Shown here: positions 30,808-46,102 of the stretch, in pieces
How the letters are laid out: each line of letters opens with the position of its first letter
Position numbering within the stretch: position 1 is the stretch's first letter
Assembly (NCBI GenBank): GCA_002897115.2
Contig: BCIH01000008.1
Coordinates: 669,330 to 733,329 of the forward strand
From: Prototheca cutis
Taxonomy: Eukaryota > Chlorophyta > Trebouxiophyceae > Chlorellales > Chlorellaceae
Length of the DNA stretch: 64,000 nt
Reading direction: 5' to 3'
Notes under the pieces: generated by a model
Database searches by the model: none
What the model was told of the DNA's origin: nothing
Seen by the model: only the letters and a program-made list of their open reading frames with translations
Program-made: the position numbers and the translations under genes

Positions 30808-33800
30808 ATGGTCCGAGGGACGGACGGGAGTGGTGGCCATCAGCTGCGACAGCTGCCCAACAAGCATAAGAGCCACAAGCATAGGGACGCCAGCCAGAAG
30901 CATGCGCAGCCCCACCCCCGCAAGCCCAGTAAATCGGGCATACTTCGCAATAGCGTATACAGTACGTTGGCATACAGGCGGTCAGGGACGTGGATGCTGG
31001 GGGTCGTTCGTCCGGATGGACGAGGTTGATGGGACACGTCCGCCCAGCCCTGCAAGACCGGCGCCCGTGCGTGCAACTGGCCGCTCTGACACAGCGCCTA
31101 CCCCACACCCCTCTGCACAGGCATCCCCGTTCTGATAGTGCTCGTGGTGTCGATCCTGCTGGGCCTTTCATACAGGAAGGATACTGGCAAGATCGCAAGA
31201 ACTTGTGAGTCTAGACACTGCTGCGGCTGGGCTGATGGATGTGCCTGCTGCGGCTGGGCTGATGGATGTGCCTGCTGCGGCTGGGCTGATGGATGTGCCT
31301 GCTGCTGCTTGTCTGTCGCACGGGACAGGCTGGGCTTCCCATTCATTGGTTGAATCAGCCTGACCCCACCTCATTCAATGCCAGGGCCAAACACCATTCC
31401 GTTCCCGGGGCCCCGGCTTTTGGACTTGGACCAGTTCAAGGGAGAGCATGCCGACCGCTTCCTCTGGGGGACCTATCGCCCAGGCTACTACCTTGGTGCG
31501 GCAGGAGACTAGTGCCGCGCGTGGTTATGTGGTCGTGTTGCGCACCGCACAACTGTTTGTCGTGGCCGTGGTCGCAGGAATTGTGGGATGCACCCTGGGT
31601 GGTGATTGGTCCATCCGAAAAGGATGGTGGACCCTGGCTGCCCGGCAGCTAGGTGGCCAACAGAAAGGCTCGTTCCAGCAGCCATGTTGTCAGCGCCCCC
31701 ACTCTGGACACTCACAGGAATGCGTGCTCGGCACCCAAAGACGCTGGTGACGGGATTGATGTGGACTGACATCACGCGCAAGGATTGGTTTACGAATATT
31801 CGGCACGAGTCGCTCCTGTCAGACGGCCTAGAGGCCTATGGCTGGATCGAGCATGACGGGGAGAATTACGGCGTGCAGCGCATCGTAGATCAAAAATTCA
31901 ACATGACCACCACCCTGGTACGACTGAAGTCACTTTTCTTTTTTGTTTTGTTCTTTTAGAGGGTTGGGGAGGGGGTGTGCGGGGGTTTCTGAAACACAAC
32001 CAGACCATGCCCCCTGACTCAGCCCTTTCCACCCACGAGAACGTAGGTGAAGAACAGGTGTCCGCAGTGCGGGCTTGGCGGCGACTGGACGCTGCGCATT
32101 CGGGCCAAGCCTTCAGAGGGCGTTATGAAGGACAAGACCAGCCGGCCTTTCATCTCCCTGTTCTTCTACGCAGCGGCCGAGGGCATGGAGCCCATTGCCT
32201 ACGATGGCAAGGCCTTCAAGGCAGCCATGCAGGAGAACGCTGCACCCCAGCTGGTCCTCTCAGGCAACAGCGCACCATTTGGAAAGTGAGGCAATGCAGG
32301 ATCTTTGTGGTGATTAAAGGAGGGGCGGATTCCGTGGTCTGTTCCGTTCAGCTGCCACCTGCCCGCAAGTGTTTTGTGCTCTCCATTCGTCCTGTCCAAT
32401 CCATGGGGTCCTGCACTCATGATCTCGTATCCCCCCCCCACCCACACCCACACAAATAAAGGTGGGCGCTGCATGCTCGGGGCCAGGGCCCGCCCGGCGG
32501 GTACTTCGTGTCCACTCATTTCATGGGCCTGCGGACGGCGCACACGGCCAACCTTACGACGGCGGTGCGGGCCGGCATCCGCCGCGCGCTGTTTGACCAG
32601 CGCCGCTCCGGCACGCAGCAGTATGTGCTGCGCCTTCCCGACGCTGCGGAGCCGGGGTCTAATGTCTACGTGGTGCAGGTGCTGGCCTGGCTGCCGATGG
32701 AGCTGGACATGGCATTCACCAGCGGTCCAAAGGCAGGCAACGCTGCGCGGGTTGGTGCGCTGACTGGGCCACAGCTCACAGACCGGCTGTCCCATGCCAG
32801 CCGGGCTTTCCACCTTCGTGCACAGGCGGCCTTCCCCGTGCCCGGGGGCGTGCCGCCAGACACGGCGGCCGTCAGCTGCCTGGCGCTGAGTCAGCTGCTG
32901 GGGGGCATGGGGTACTGGTATGGCCACTCCATGGTCTGGGTCGTGGGGAATTGGCCCCCTGTTCTACCAAACTGGGATGCGCCCCTGTTCTCAGCCACGC
33001 CCAGCAGGTCGTATTTCTCACGTGGTTTTTTGTGGGACGAGGGGTTCCACCAGCTCCTCCTCCGCCGCTGGAGCCCCGCGCTCAGCCGCGATGTCCTGGC
33101 GCACTGGCTGGATCTCATGGCGGCTTCGGGCTGGATCGCGAGGGAACAGATCCTGGGCGAAGAGTCCCGAGCCAGGTGAGACGGCTGGTGGATGGCGTTG
33201 TGTCTAGCAAGTGGGAATATCCAGCTCTGTGGGGTGCGGGGTTCTCGTGTCATCATCATGGGCGTGGGGGGATGACGACGCACCGTGGCCCAGGACAGCT
33301 GTCCTGTGATCTGTCCAGCAAGGACAAACAACGCCATCCCACGCAGGGTGCCGCCCGAGTTTGTGCCGCAGCCGACGAAGGAGGCCAACCCACCCAGCAT
33401 GTTCATGGTGTTTACGGAAATGGCCCGCAGCGCGGCAGGTGACGGGCCGGAGGCCGGGGCCGACCGGGCGTTTTTAGGTCGCGCCTGGCCGCGGCTCCTG
33501 GCCTGGTACCGCTGGCTCAACACCACACAGGTAGGATGTACCAGGGTTTTAGGGCTGTTTGTGCACCTGAACTGTTGATTTCTGGGGATTGTGGTTTGCG
33601 GCTTGGGGACTCCGGGGTGAAAGTGGATGCTCCCTTCCCCCATGAGCATCCCCCGCCAATCAGCAGTGCGGCCAACAGCATGGCTCCCCATGCACTGGTC
33701 TGCCACTCACTATGGCAACCCTTCCACCCTTCTCCCTTCACAAAGGCTGGGGAGCTTCCGGGCAGCTTCCGGTGGAACCAGCGGGACAACAACACGGACA

Positions 33801-35175
33801 AGTATCTCAATCCCCGGACGCTGGCGAGCGGGCTCGATGACTACCCCCGGGCATCGCACCCTACAGGTGTGTCAAGTGATGTCCGAATGTTCGGTGGGAA
33901 AATGAATGCATGGACAGAGCAATATGATTTGTCTGCAAACGAAGGACTGATGCGGAGATGCATGTGCCGTGTGACCCCCTGGGACTTCCCTCCCCCACAC
34001 CCATCCCTCACCCCAGCGCCCTGCACCCAACAATCTTCTTCCCTTGATGCACACTTCACACACAAACAATGCAGTGAACGAGCGGCACCTAGACCTGCGG
34101 TGCTGGATGGCTTTTGCAGCTGGGGGCATGGTGGACATTGCCAGGACGGTGGCCGGCGCCGCACCGGCTGATGTGGCGGCGCTGGAATCCGACGCAGCAG
34201 CGTACGGCGACGCCGCCAAGCTGCGGGAACTGCATTACGATCCCCAACGAAAGCATTTCGCCGACTGGGGACTGCACTCGGAAAACATCACAATGCACTG
34301 GGTCAAACGCCGGGACGCCCAGGGCACGCTCCGCCGCGAATTCGTGCGCGTGGTGCTGGAGCCCCCGGAGCACCGCTTCATCCCACACCACGGGTACAGC
34401 CTTGCTGGGACGGAGTTTGGAAGGAGGGGGGGGGGGTTGTTTGGGGAGCAGGCAAGGCTGGCATGCACAGATCTGTCCAGAGGTGGACGTCCCAGGAGTC
34501 GAGCTTGCACATTCACAAGCCCCAACTCCTCTCAAACCCTCCCCCCTCCCACACACACATGCAGGTACGTGTCATTGTTCCCACTGATGCTGCGGCTGCT
34601 GCCTGCAGACGACCCACAGTTGGGTCGTGACATCCGTGCGCTGATGGATCCGGACGACCTGTACTCCATCGCTGGCGTGCGCTCGCTCTCCAAGCAGTCC
34701 TCGCTGCATAACCGTTACAACTCAGAGCACGACAAACCCTACTGGCGCGGACCCGTCTGGATCAACATCAACTACCTTCTCATCAAGGTGGGGTGGCAGG
34801 TTGGAACAAGGATGCCTGCTGCATTCTGAGTTGCCATCGTGTACTTTGTATGCGACAAGAGGGAGTGTGGGAGCGGCAGAACCATTCCCCAGCCCAGCCT
34901 CTCCTACTAACCCAAACACACACCACCAAGACTGATGTTCAAAACACATCTTGCAGGCGCTGCGGCACTATGCGAGGACGCCGGGCCCTTACCAGCAGCA
35001 GGCTGCATATGCGGGGCAGAAATTGCGGGAGACGATATTACGCACAGTCGTCGAGTCGTACCGCAGCACCGGCTATTTCTGGGAGCAGTACACCGAGACA
35101 ACAGGCAATGGTCAGGGCGCACACCCCTTCACGGGCTGGACGTCCCTCGTCACGCTGATTGCAGGCGACGAATGA
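30808..35175 (+). CDS. GCS1: Mannosyl-oligosaccharide glucosidase (ER glucosidase I, GH63)
   Basis: Removes the outermost glucose from the N-glycan precursor in the ER lumen. Eleven exons: 30808-30961, 31121-31204, 31385-31495, 31718-31917, 32047-32285, 32462-33175, 33347-33530, 33746-33866, 34075-34393, 34565-34787, 34957-35175; 672 aa with every junction in phase. It has a basic His/Lys-rich cytosolic tail, then one transmembrane helix [17 protein letters not shown] (type II), then the luminal domain: [120 protein letters not shown]. All are GH63 signatures. It is shorter than plant GCS1 (about 850 aa), mainly in the N-terminal part. Intron 2 has 27-base tandem repeats. Confidence 0.94.
31216..31300. 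repeat. 27-base tandem repeat, three copies, in glucosidase I intron 2
   Basis: The unit CTGCTGCGGCTGGGCTGATGGATGTGC is repeated three times with almost no change, in the intron 31205-31384. Confidence 0.92.
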
Positions 35176-35582
35176 AGTTGTGGGGAAGATGGCCCAGAGG
35201 CACTGGGTGTGTACTGCTGCGGCACGTGGCCGGCACTCGGGTGCATTTTGTAGAAACTGTCTGACAGACCAGAATGGATTCCTAGACAATGGCAAAGGTG
35301 CCGTGGGAGACCGTACATGTGGGCCTAGCCGCCCGTGCTGCACAGTCTGTGCCTGGTCCTCTTGGCATGACAGCAGTGGAGCACTTCAGAACAGCACCAT
35401 ATCATCCTTCAACCAATATCTTACTCGCTCAACACAGGGCGGCACCAAGCACGCACAGGCCCGTCCCCATGACTGGGTGGGTGCCCCTCCAAAGCCCAGA
35501 CCTAATCATGGCCTCGCCAGTTTAGAATGATCGACGGCCTTCATTGTGCTCAGTGGCCACCCTTCGTTTCTGTCTTTCTTTC
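35176..35582. other. Convergent intergenic region
   Basis: 407 bases between the stops of glucosidase I and thymidylate kinase; both 3' UTRs. No gene or clear signal seen. Confidence 0.45.
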
Positions 35583-36832
35583 TTAGGGTGTGCTCTCGGG
35601 CCAGAGGGTGTCCAGGGGCACGCCGGCCTCGCAGCGGGCCATGGCCCGCTCGGCTTCGGCGGCAACGTCCTTGTGCACGCTCTCCACGGGCTGGGCAGCA
35701 TCGATCACCTTCCAGCTGCCATCCTTCATCGCCTCAAACTGCTCCCGGACCTGCATTCTCTTGTTGATTAGGAACGGGTGTTGCGTGGAGTGCCCTGTGT
35801 TTTGCGGCTGGACACTTGCGTCCAGCCATGCAGTGCTGCTTGCGAACAACATACAGAACCCCCGCTACACCAGTACCAACAACGGCCGTGCCTTGGCCTG
35901 AAAGCTCTTCTCCTCGTAACGCTCGGAGCCGTAGCCCCCTCGGTCCGCGGCCTGCTCGGGCGTCAGGCTGAGGAAAAAAACGACGTCCGGCGCGGGCAGG
36001 CCCTTGTCCGCTGCCCGGCACCACGCCGTGTCCAGCCCCTGCAGGCCCTTGGCGGCAGTGAATGCCACGCCAGAGTGCGCGTAGCGATCGCAAATCACAG
36101 TCACACCGGCATTGAGCTTGTCCAACAGCGTTTGCCTGTGCACGGAGATTTATATTTTTGCCGTTCGTGCTGATGATGTGGGTGGGAGTAGAGCTGATGG
36201 CACCTGCATTCAGTCACCAGAATCCAAATCCCTGCATACAGACACAGCCCAACGCCAAAACACATAAACTCGCCGCTTTTCCCAGCGGTTTGCCGCAAAG
36301 AGGAGGTGCATTGCCGCATCGTCCGCCTCCGACTTTCTTTGCAAGTAGGCGTCAATCATGCTGCCAATCTGGGTGGTCCGGTCGGGGAATCGCCAGAGCT
36401 CCACATTGTACTGAATCGATGAAAGAGCTCGACGGAATGGATTGATGAGCTGAGGGTCCAAAGCTCACACCAGAACTTTGAAATTGGAAGCACTACACCA
36501 GGCGCAACGTACAATCGCATGCACACGGGCGCTTGGTGGTGTAGCCCTGCCATCCAACTGGCCCCAGCGCACATGCGCGTCACCCCCGATCTGGTGACAC
36601 AGGCTGGGCCCATCCTCCGTCACCCTGAATTGCTCACCCCTTGCATCTTGAGGTGCTGGGACAGAAGCTCACATTGTGTTGACTTTCCTGCCCTGTCCAC
36701 GCCCTCGAAGACGATGAAGGCCCCCCTTGCAGGGCTGCGCGTCATCCCACTAAAGCTCCGGCCTGCGCACTGCTGTTGAACCGCACTGGAGGCAACTCGA
36801 CTGGCGGTCCCCAGCACTCGGCTCAGATTCAT
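35583..36832 (-). CDS. Thymidylate kinase (dTMP kinase)
   Basis: Phosphorylates dTMP to dTDP for DNA synthesis. Four exons, right to left: 36832-36638, 36410-36274, 36135-35892, 35750-35583; 247 aa. After a possible organelle-targeting segment of about 35 residues comes FIVFEGVDRAGKSTQCELLS (P-loop). Then WRFPDRTTQIGSMIDAYLQ, LLFAANRWEKRQTLLDKL, the DRY motif VICDRYAHSGVAFTAAKGL, LPAPDVVFFLSLTPEQA and the lid SERYEEKSFQ. Two introns appear to have GC donors: intron 2 (GCGAGT, required by phase, since EKR joins QTLLD) and intron 3 (GCACGG; a GT donor 15 bases further would insert five residues). Divergent from adenylosuccinate lyase. Confidence 0.92.
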
Positions 36833-37097
36833 GACTCCGTGTTAACAATATAAAACAGTGCTAGGGGTACCATCGGGGGAGGCATTGGCCGAAAATTCCC
36901 CCTGCGGTGAGTTTGAACCATGCGGGACCATCCATGATCTGGTTCCCGTGATGGTGGAAGAAGCAGGACCCCCAATGATCCCCCACCCAAAATGCCGGAG
37001 GCGCGGGGCATCCACAACTGCAACCCCTTTCCCCACCCGCATGTGACAAGACTGGGCGCACCCTCTAGACACCGTCGTTGTGACGATTGGTTTCAGC
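36833..37097. promoter_or_regulatory. Divergent promoter of thymidylate kinase (-) and adenylosuccinate lyase (+)
   Basis: 265 bases between the start codons of two nucleotide-biosynthesis genes, so both promoters must lie here. No consensus element is obvious. Confidence 0.55.
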
Positions 37098-40190
<3,093 letters not shown>

Positions 40191-41903
40191 CGATCGAGGT
40201 CACTGGACACATACGGCAAGAAACAGACCCTCCCGCCTCTTGCATGAGCTTGCCCTAACTTTGGCTGCATCTGTGCATGCCGCCCCCCCTCCCGACTACT
40301 GAACATGGATGATCCGTTGGAGTTGTCAGGATGGCATGCAAAAAGACTGAAGCATGCGCACCGGCCCGGTCGGGCCGGAGACACGACAAGCTTGTGAATA
40401 TTGAAGACGCCCGTGTTCGCACGGTCGCGGTGCGACGGCATGCACAAGGGAGGCGGGGAGTGTGGGGGGCAAGGCTGGCTTCCAATCCAGCAGGTGTGGG
40501 AAATGCTCACCACCAAGCCACAAGGGTCGCCGGGTGACCTCGTGAGGTAGGGGTGGGGGAGGGAAGACGGTGCACATCCTGTGTACCCTCTCCCCAACCC
40601 CTTCCCCCACCAGCCACAGGGCACCATGGAGGGGCGGGTGAACAGTGTACAAGGCGCCAGAGGGTCGTTAGTGTGGGAAAAGTTTGAAACATGGGACATG
40701 AGTGCTAACGGTCCATTTCGATGGAGAGGGGGCGGACAGTTCTGCAACGACCATCATCTTGAAGAAGAGCTCAGGACCGGGCAGGGAGAAGTGCGAACCC
40801 ACCCCAGGGAGCTCCATGCACACAGGTGTGGAGGGAAGGGGTTGACGGAGCAACAACCCCCCCTCCAACAAGCACACACGGGGACGAGAAGGGCTTTTCG
40901 GGACAGGGGAGCATGGGCCGTGACCAGACCGAGGGCAGTGGCTGCTGTGCTGAGGGGTGACACCGGGGTGCAGGCGCGTTCGCATGAGACGCTGAGGGAT
41001 GAACACATGGGGACGGGTGAAAGTGTGGTGCGGCACGGGCAATGAACTGGTGGCCTGCACGGGTGGGGTAGCAGGGTGGGCAGGGGCCCGGGAAAGAAGA
41101 GGCAGCGAAGACGAGCGACGGCAGGCTGGCAGGGCCGCCCGGGACTCGGATACGTGTCTGCGTGCATAGGCGCATGCGCCGACGACATGCCTGGAAAAAG
41201 AACACGCCCTCTGCACGCTCGAGGATTGTTCAGGGAATATCATTGTGCAGCGTGCAGGAGGGATGTGCTTGGGCCGGCAAGAGGCGATGATGGGCTCGGC
41301 CATGCAAGAAGGCAGATGCATGCCGGTGCCGGCAGGCGGCCCGCACGTGCGCATGCCCCATCACCAGCATGCGGGAAAAGTGATGCACTGCAATGACAGT
41401 GCCTGTCCCAGCAGAAGACATGCTGAATCAGGAGGAGACAGGCATGGACACGGGGGCAAAGGCGCCGGCGACCCCAAAAACTTTTGCTTCTCGGCCGGCC
41501 AGGCATCATCTGCTCGGCACAGCCATCGTACATAAATAGGAAAGACAGAATCCTCCAACATCAGTGCTCAGAAAAGCAAAACCCAGGAGGGGGGCTCGGT
41601 GCGCAGACACCTGGTGAGCGGCGTGTGCATGGGTGGGTTGTGCGAGGCAGGCAGCAGCGTGGCGGTGGATTGGGTCGGACTAGGGAAATGGGGGGTTAGT
41701 AATGGTCAGCGAGCGTGCTGCCATGCAGCTGGCCGCCTGCATGTGCCCCACGAGCACCCCTCCCCACCCCTACATCACACCACCCCCACCACGAGCATGC
41801 ATCTCCTTCACCCCAGGGAATGAGGCGACAAGGAAACAAAAGAGCCGAATGAATGCTTGGGCCTCGCCCAAAATAAGTGTACGTCGGCGTCGGCGGCGAT
41901 GGC
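40191..41903. other. 1.7 kb without a recognised gene
   Basis: G-rich on the + strand, with short purine-rich and CATGCA-containing stretches. I searched it specifically for the missing SGGLDTS exon of argininosuccinate synthase and found none. Frames on both strands look non-coding. Confidence 0.5.
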
Positions 41904-42106
41904 TCAGGGCGAGTCGGCGGCGTGGTGGTGCCCCAGGTAGGCCATCTCCTCCAGACCACCACGGGGGCCGACAGCCAGGACTGCACGCTGCGGGTGCAGG
42001 GTTGTGGGCCAGGCGGCACTGTCAATGCTGCTGGACCGCAGCGACCCTGAGTGCCGGTAGTCTGACCCCGTGCTCAGCGCGCTGTACGAATGGTGGCTCG
42101 GCCGCG
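41904..42106 (-). CDS. Orphan last exon of an unknown gene
   Basis: On the minus strand a good acceptor (CTAACTTTTGCAG) precedes a frame that ends at 41904 with EEMAYLGHHHAADSP. The piece has Ser/His-rich coding-like text (SGSDYRHSGS type) without a recognised domain, 67 codons in phase 2. No upstream exon can be found on the minus strand, because the next 1.2 kb are argininosuccinate synthase on the other strand. It could be a true C-terminal tail exon cut off by an assembly join, or chance. Confidence 0.4.
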
Positions 42107-42281
42107 CTGCAAAAGTTAGGGGAGAACGCCAATCATTGCGGACACAGGTGCTTGGGCAGTGCCGAGCCCCACCAGGCACCCAACCTTGCGAAGGACCCCC
42201 CACACACCACCACCCCCCCCACCACCACCACACACACGCACACACGCACACACCGATGCTCACATCCACACGCACGAACAG

Positions 42282-43376
42282 GGTGAGGAGCTGGAGCCCG
42301 CTCGGCAAAAGGCGGAGGCCGCGGGGGTGAAGGAGATTTTTATCGATGACCTGCGCGAGGAGTTTGTGCGCGACTACGTGTTCCCCATGTTTCGTGCCAA
42401 TGCGCTGTACGAGGGCGTCTATCTGCTGGGCACGTCCATCGCGCGGCCGCTGATCGCCAAGCGGCAGATCGAGATTGCGCGGGCCGTGGGCGCCGACGCC
42501 GTGTCCCACGGCGCGACGGGCAAGGGCAACGACCAGGTCCGCTTTGAGCTCGGGTACCTGGGCCTGGAGCCCGGCATCAAGGTCATCGCGCCCTGGCGCG
42601 AGTGGGACTTGAACTCGCGCACCAAGCTGATCCAGTACGCCGAGAAGCACGGCATCCCCGTGCCGATGGGCAAGCGCAACGAGCCGCCGTTCTCCATGGA
42701 CGCCAACCTGCTGCACATCTCCTATGAGGGCAACGCGCTGGAGGATCCCTGGCAGGAGCCCAGCGAGGCCATGTTCACGCGCTCCGTCTCGCCCGAAAAG
42801 GCACCGAACAAGCCGACGTACCTGGAAATCGAATTCGAGCGCGGCGACCCCGTCGCGATCGATGGCGTGCGCATGTCCCCCGCCACGCTCCTGGCCCAGC
42901 TCAACAAGCTCGCGGGCGACAACGGCATCGGCCGCGTCGACATCGTCGAGTCGCGGTTTGTAGGCATGAAGTCCCGTGGGGTGTACGAGACCCCCGGCGG
43001 CACCGTGCTCCTGGCCGCACGCCGCGCGCTCGAGTCCATCACCTTGGACCGCGGCGAGGCGCACCTGAAGGACGAGCTCATGCCCAAGTACGCCGAGCTG
43101 GTCTACAACGGCTTCTGGTTCTCCCCCGAGCGCCAGGCACTGCAGGCACTGATCGACGAGACGCAGCAGCACGCGACAGGCACCGTCCGAGTCAAGCTGT
43201 ACAAGGGCAACACCATCGTCGTCGGGCGCAAGTCGCCCTACTCGCTCTTCGACCAAAAGGTGGCGAGCTTCGAGGACGACGAAGGCGCATACGACCAGCG
43301 CGACGCCGCGGGCTTCATCGCCCTTCAGGCCCTCCGCCTCCGCACCCTCGCCAGCAGCCGCGCCCGCCAGCAGTGA
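42282..43376 (+). CDS. Argininosuccinate synthase, lacking its N-terminal exon
   Basis: Condenses citrulline and aspartate in arginine synthesis. One exon of 365 codons from acceptor CACGAACAG to the TGA at 43374. It starts at [15 protein letters not shown], which in the family follows directly after the ATP-binding P-loop segment (SGGLDTS). Then [82 protein letters not shown] and the C-terminal [12 protein letters not shown], all standard. The exon with the nucleotide-binding motif is absent from the 2 kb upstream. As assembled the gene cannot encode an active enzyme; the exon itself is intact, so assembly error is more likely than a pseudogene. Confidence 0.93.
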   Translation, partial: GEELEPARQKAEAAGVKEIFIDDLREEFVRDYVFPMFRANALYEGVYLLGTSIARPLIAKRQIEIARAVGADAVSHGATGKGNDQVRFELGYLGLEPGIKVIAPWREWDLNSRTKLIQYAEKHGIPVPMGKRNEPPFSMDANLLHISYEGNALEDPWQEPSEAMFTRSVSPEKAPNKPTYLEIEFERGDPVAIDGVRMSPATLLAQLNKLAGDNGIGRVDIVESRFVGMKSRGVYETPGGTVLLAARRALESITLDRGEAHLKDELMPKYAELVYNGFWFSPERQALQALIDETQQHATGTVRVKLYKGNTIVVGRKSPYSLFDQKVASFEDDEGAYDQRDAAGFIALQALRLRTLASSRARQQ

Positions 43377-43948
43377 ATGCGTTGGGTGGACGGAATGACT
43401 GCTTGCCTCGGGTGCAGGCCATGATGGCCCGGCAAGTTGCGGCGTGTCAGCATGGCGATGCCCAGCGCATGGTTTCGGTTCTTGCCTCCCGTTCCAACCC
43501 CCAGTATTCCCCTCGCCAGCCTGCGCTGGACCAGACGATTTTATTTATTACCAGCTCCCCCCTTTCCCCATGCTTTGAGGAAGGTAGTAATTGAGGTTGC
43601 CGCTTTTGAATGCTCAATGTGTGAGAAGGTCACCAGCAGCACGCTGTGATTGGATTGGATGAGGGAACAGAGCCGCAGGGCGAGGCGACAGACGATCGCC
43701 CTCTCGGGTCGGGGAAAGGCCATCAGTCACAGAAACTAACAAGCACGTTGCGCTCGGCGCATTCTGTTCAAACCGATGGCATCCTTGCACAGCAAAAACA
43801 TTATGCTGACCTAAAAAAGAGGACGGCACGGGAGCTACTGCTCAACAAGTGGCGCGCCGCAAGTAGAACCAAGAAGGGAGTCTTGGCCAGAGGAGGGCGC
43901 ATGCCTTGACGTGTCCTGGGTGCCCTGCACCCAGTCGACCGCCCGCTC
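43377..43948. other. Intergenic region between ASS and mTERF
   Basis: 572 bases, no gene or notable motif seen. Confidence 0.45.
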
Positions 43949-46102
43949 ATGGCAAGAATCGTCTCATACTTTTGCGTGGGAAGGCGATTCCTGCCGCACC
44001 ATGTGGGCTGGTCGGCCGCGAGAGCACCCCGGGTGCCAGCCGGGTGGGTGAGAGCGCTGTCTGGCAAGGCAGCAGCCCAGCCCGTGCTCGAGGACCTCCA
44101 GCTTCCTGCAATTTGCGAGCCCAGCACGCCACCTCTCATCAGGTCTCGAAGGACAGGATCTTCACGGCCCAGAATGGTGAGCGAGGGAGAGTGGGGTTGC
44201 AGAACGTCAGGACAGGCCGGCCGAGCCGCCGCCTGGCATGCTCTGATCAGCCGGGGGCAGACATGCAGACCGTCCTGGGTTCTTTCCTCCTGGTACGCTG
44301 TAGGAGGATGCGGACCCTCTTGCAATTCAAGCATTGAGGAGCCTGCATTTCACCCAGAACGAGATCCGGCAAATCAAGCGGCGGTATCCCAGCATCTCCA
44401 TGGTGGGCAGTGGGATCCGTGTGCTTGTTTGGTGAAATTCAGACCCCACAGTTCGTTGCCATGCAAGATGGGCATCAGTGGATCAGGTGTGGTCGGTTTG
44501 GACTCGAGGAAATGACCGCCTGTCATCCAACCAACTGGTGCTTTGCTCCCTAACGCTCCACAGGCCAACCCGGAGGCCATGCACCGCTGCGCCAAGGGGC
44601 TCGCCGCAATGGGCTTTTCCAATGGAGACATCCGAGTTTTGTGGCGGCGATACCCTCCCCTGGGTGAGTGTGCAGGCTTTGTGTTGGTGGGCTTGGGCAG
44701 GCAAGCCCCTGTTCTCAGGCAGGCGGCTCCGAAAGAGCCAGGGCGCGATATCTCCTGGTCTCGACAGCGCACATGCATGCTCCGTCTTGACCTCCGGCAA
44801 CCCACCCCACACGCACGTATCAGCGCCCAGCTCACATTGACCACTGGCCAGGCCTAAGACCCATCCCACGAATGCCATGCAGCTCTGATGAACCCGGAGA
44901 GTCGACCGGCCCAGCTGCTGGCTTGGTTGGCTGGGCACGGCTTGGAGGGTGACCGCGGCCTCCAGACGTTCCGCCGCTACCCAAACCTGGCAGGCTGCTC
45001 CATCGAACGCAAGCTAGAACCCGCCGTTAACTTTGTCAAAGAAAAGCTGGGCTTGAGTGATGTGGCTGTAGCCAAGGTCAGGCGGCGATTTCTGATGGGT
45101 TCTATCTTGTGCATGTGACACTGCGATGGCGTGTGTGGCGGGGAGTTGATGTGGGGGTTGGAGAGGGCCCAGCACATCTGGGGGTGGTCAACAAATCCTC
45201 CCCCTCTCCCCTTCCTTCTCCGCCACCGCTGCCACAAATTGTGCGATGCCACCAACGCCCTTGTCCCTTGCCCACCCACCCACTACAGTTCATTCTGGCG
45301 GGACCCGACATGCTGTGCCGGACGCAGGCCACGCTTCAGTCTATCTTTGACAGTTTTCTTGCGGCCGGATTTACCCACGAGCAGCTCTGCCAGTGCGTGT
45401 GTGGGAGCAGGAGGAAAACCGGTGGAGTGATGATCAGGGCCAGGTGCATGCATTTGTAACGGGAAGCGGGACCCATGGTCCCCTCATTACAGAAACTACA
45501 GTTTCCCCACCCCCCACCCCCCACGACCATCACCAGGCTGTGCTCGCGGTACCCGACGCTGCTCCGCCCCCGGATGGATTATCCCGACAACCTGGTCAAG
45601 TTGCGCTTCCTGCGAGAGGAACTGGGCCTGGATGTGGTGGCGACGCTGCACAGCTGTCCCGCTTTTTTGACCTACTCTCTCAACCGCATCACCACCCGCT
45701 GCATCTACGCACGGGTGAGGCAGGCTGGGGGGGTTGGATTGCGGGAGCAGGCGAATGCTTGCGCTGCAGGGAAGAAGCTGCTGCGGCAGGGTGGGTCCCG
45801 GGCCGCGCCATCGTGGCCGTGACCCACCCGCCCGGCTCCCCACTCGTATGCAGGACCACGGAAAACTGCGTTCACGGACTGCGGCTGGGAGCTTGGCGAG
45901 CTTGCTGTCGGCATCGGAGGCGCGTTTTCTGGAGCGGGTGGGATCTACCGCCCCTGATTTCCATGGGTGGAGGGTGCAGTGGCTGGAGTCGGAGGCCGGC
46001 AAGTCTTGGACGGCCAAAACTGCCGCCGCGCCTGCCAACAAGCCCAGCCGCAGCCGCCCCGGTGGGATGGCCAAACCAGCGCTGCAGTCCCCTGGGAACT
46101 GA
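43949..46102 (+). CDS. mTERF-domain protein
   Basis: Organelle nucleic-acid-binding protein of the mitochondrial transcription termination factor family. Seven exons: 43949-44176, 44304-44402, 44564-44663, 44883-45076, 45289-45392, 45537-45714, 45854-46102; 383 aa. The N-terminus MARIVSYFCVGRRFLPHHVG suggests targeting to mitochondrion or plastid. Repeats of about 35 residues with the typical R-x-P or Y-P turn follow: EIRQIKRRYPSISM, DIRVLWRRYPPLA, LQTFRRYPNLAGCSIE, LCSRYPTLLRPRMDYPDNLVKLRFLREELGLD and SCPAFLTYSLNRITTR. The last repeat (a full-domain spacing of PxLL then LxxR) is diagnostic. The C-terminal 80 residues are low complexity. Organelle and target sequence are unknown. The start is the first ATG with a targeting-like sequence. 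Confidence 0.87.

Noticed and set aside
41904..43256. A 450-codon open frame on the minus strand
   Set aside because: Most of it is the complement of the argininosuccinate synthase exon, whose protein motifs are unmistakable. Only the last 203 bases are kept as a possible orphan exon.
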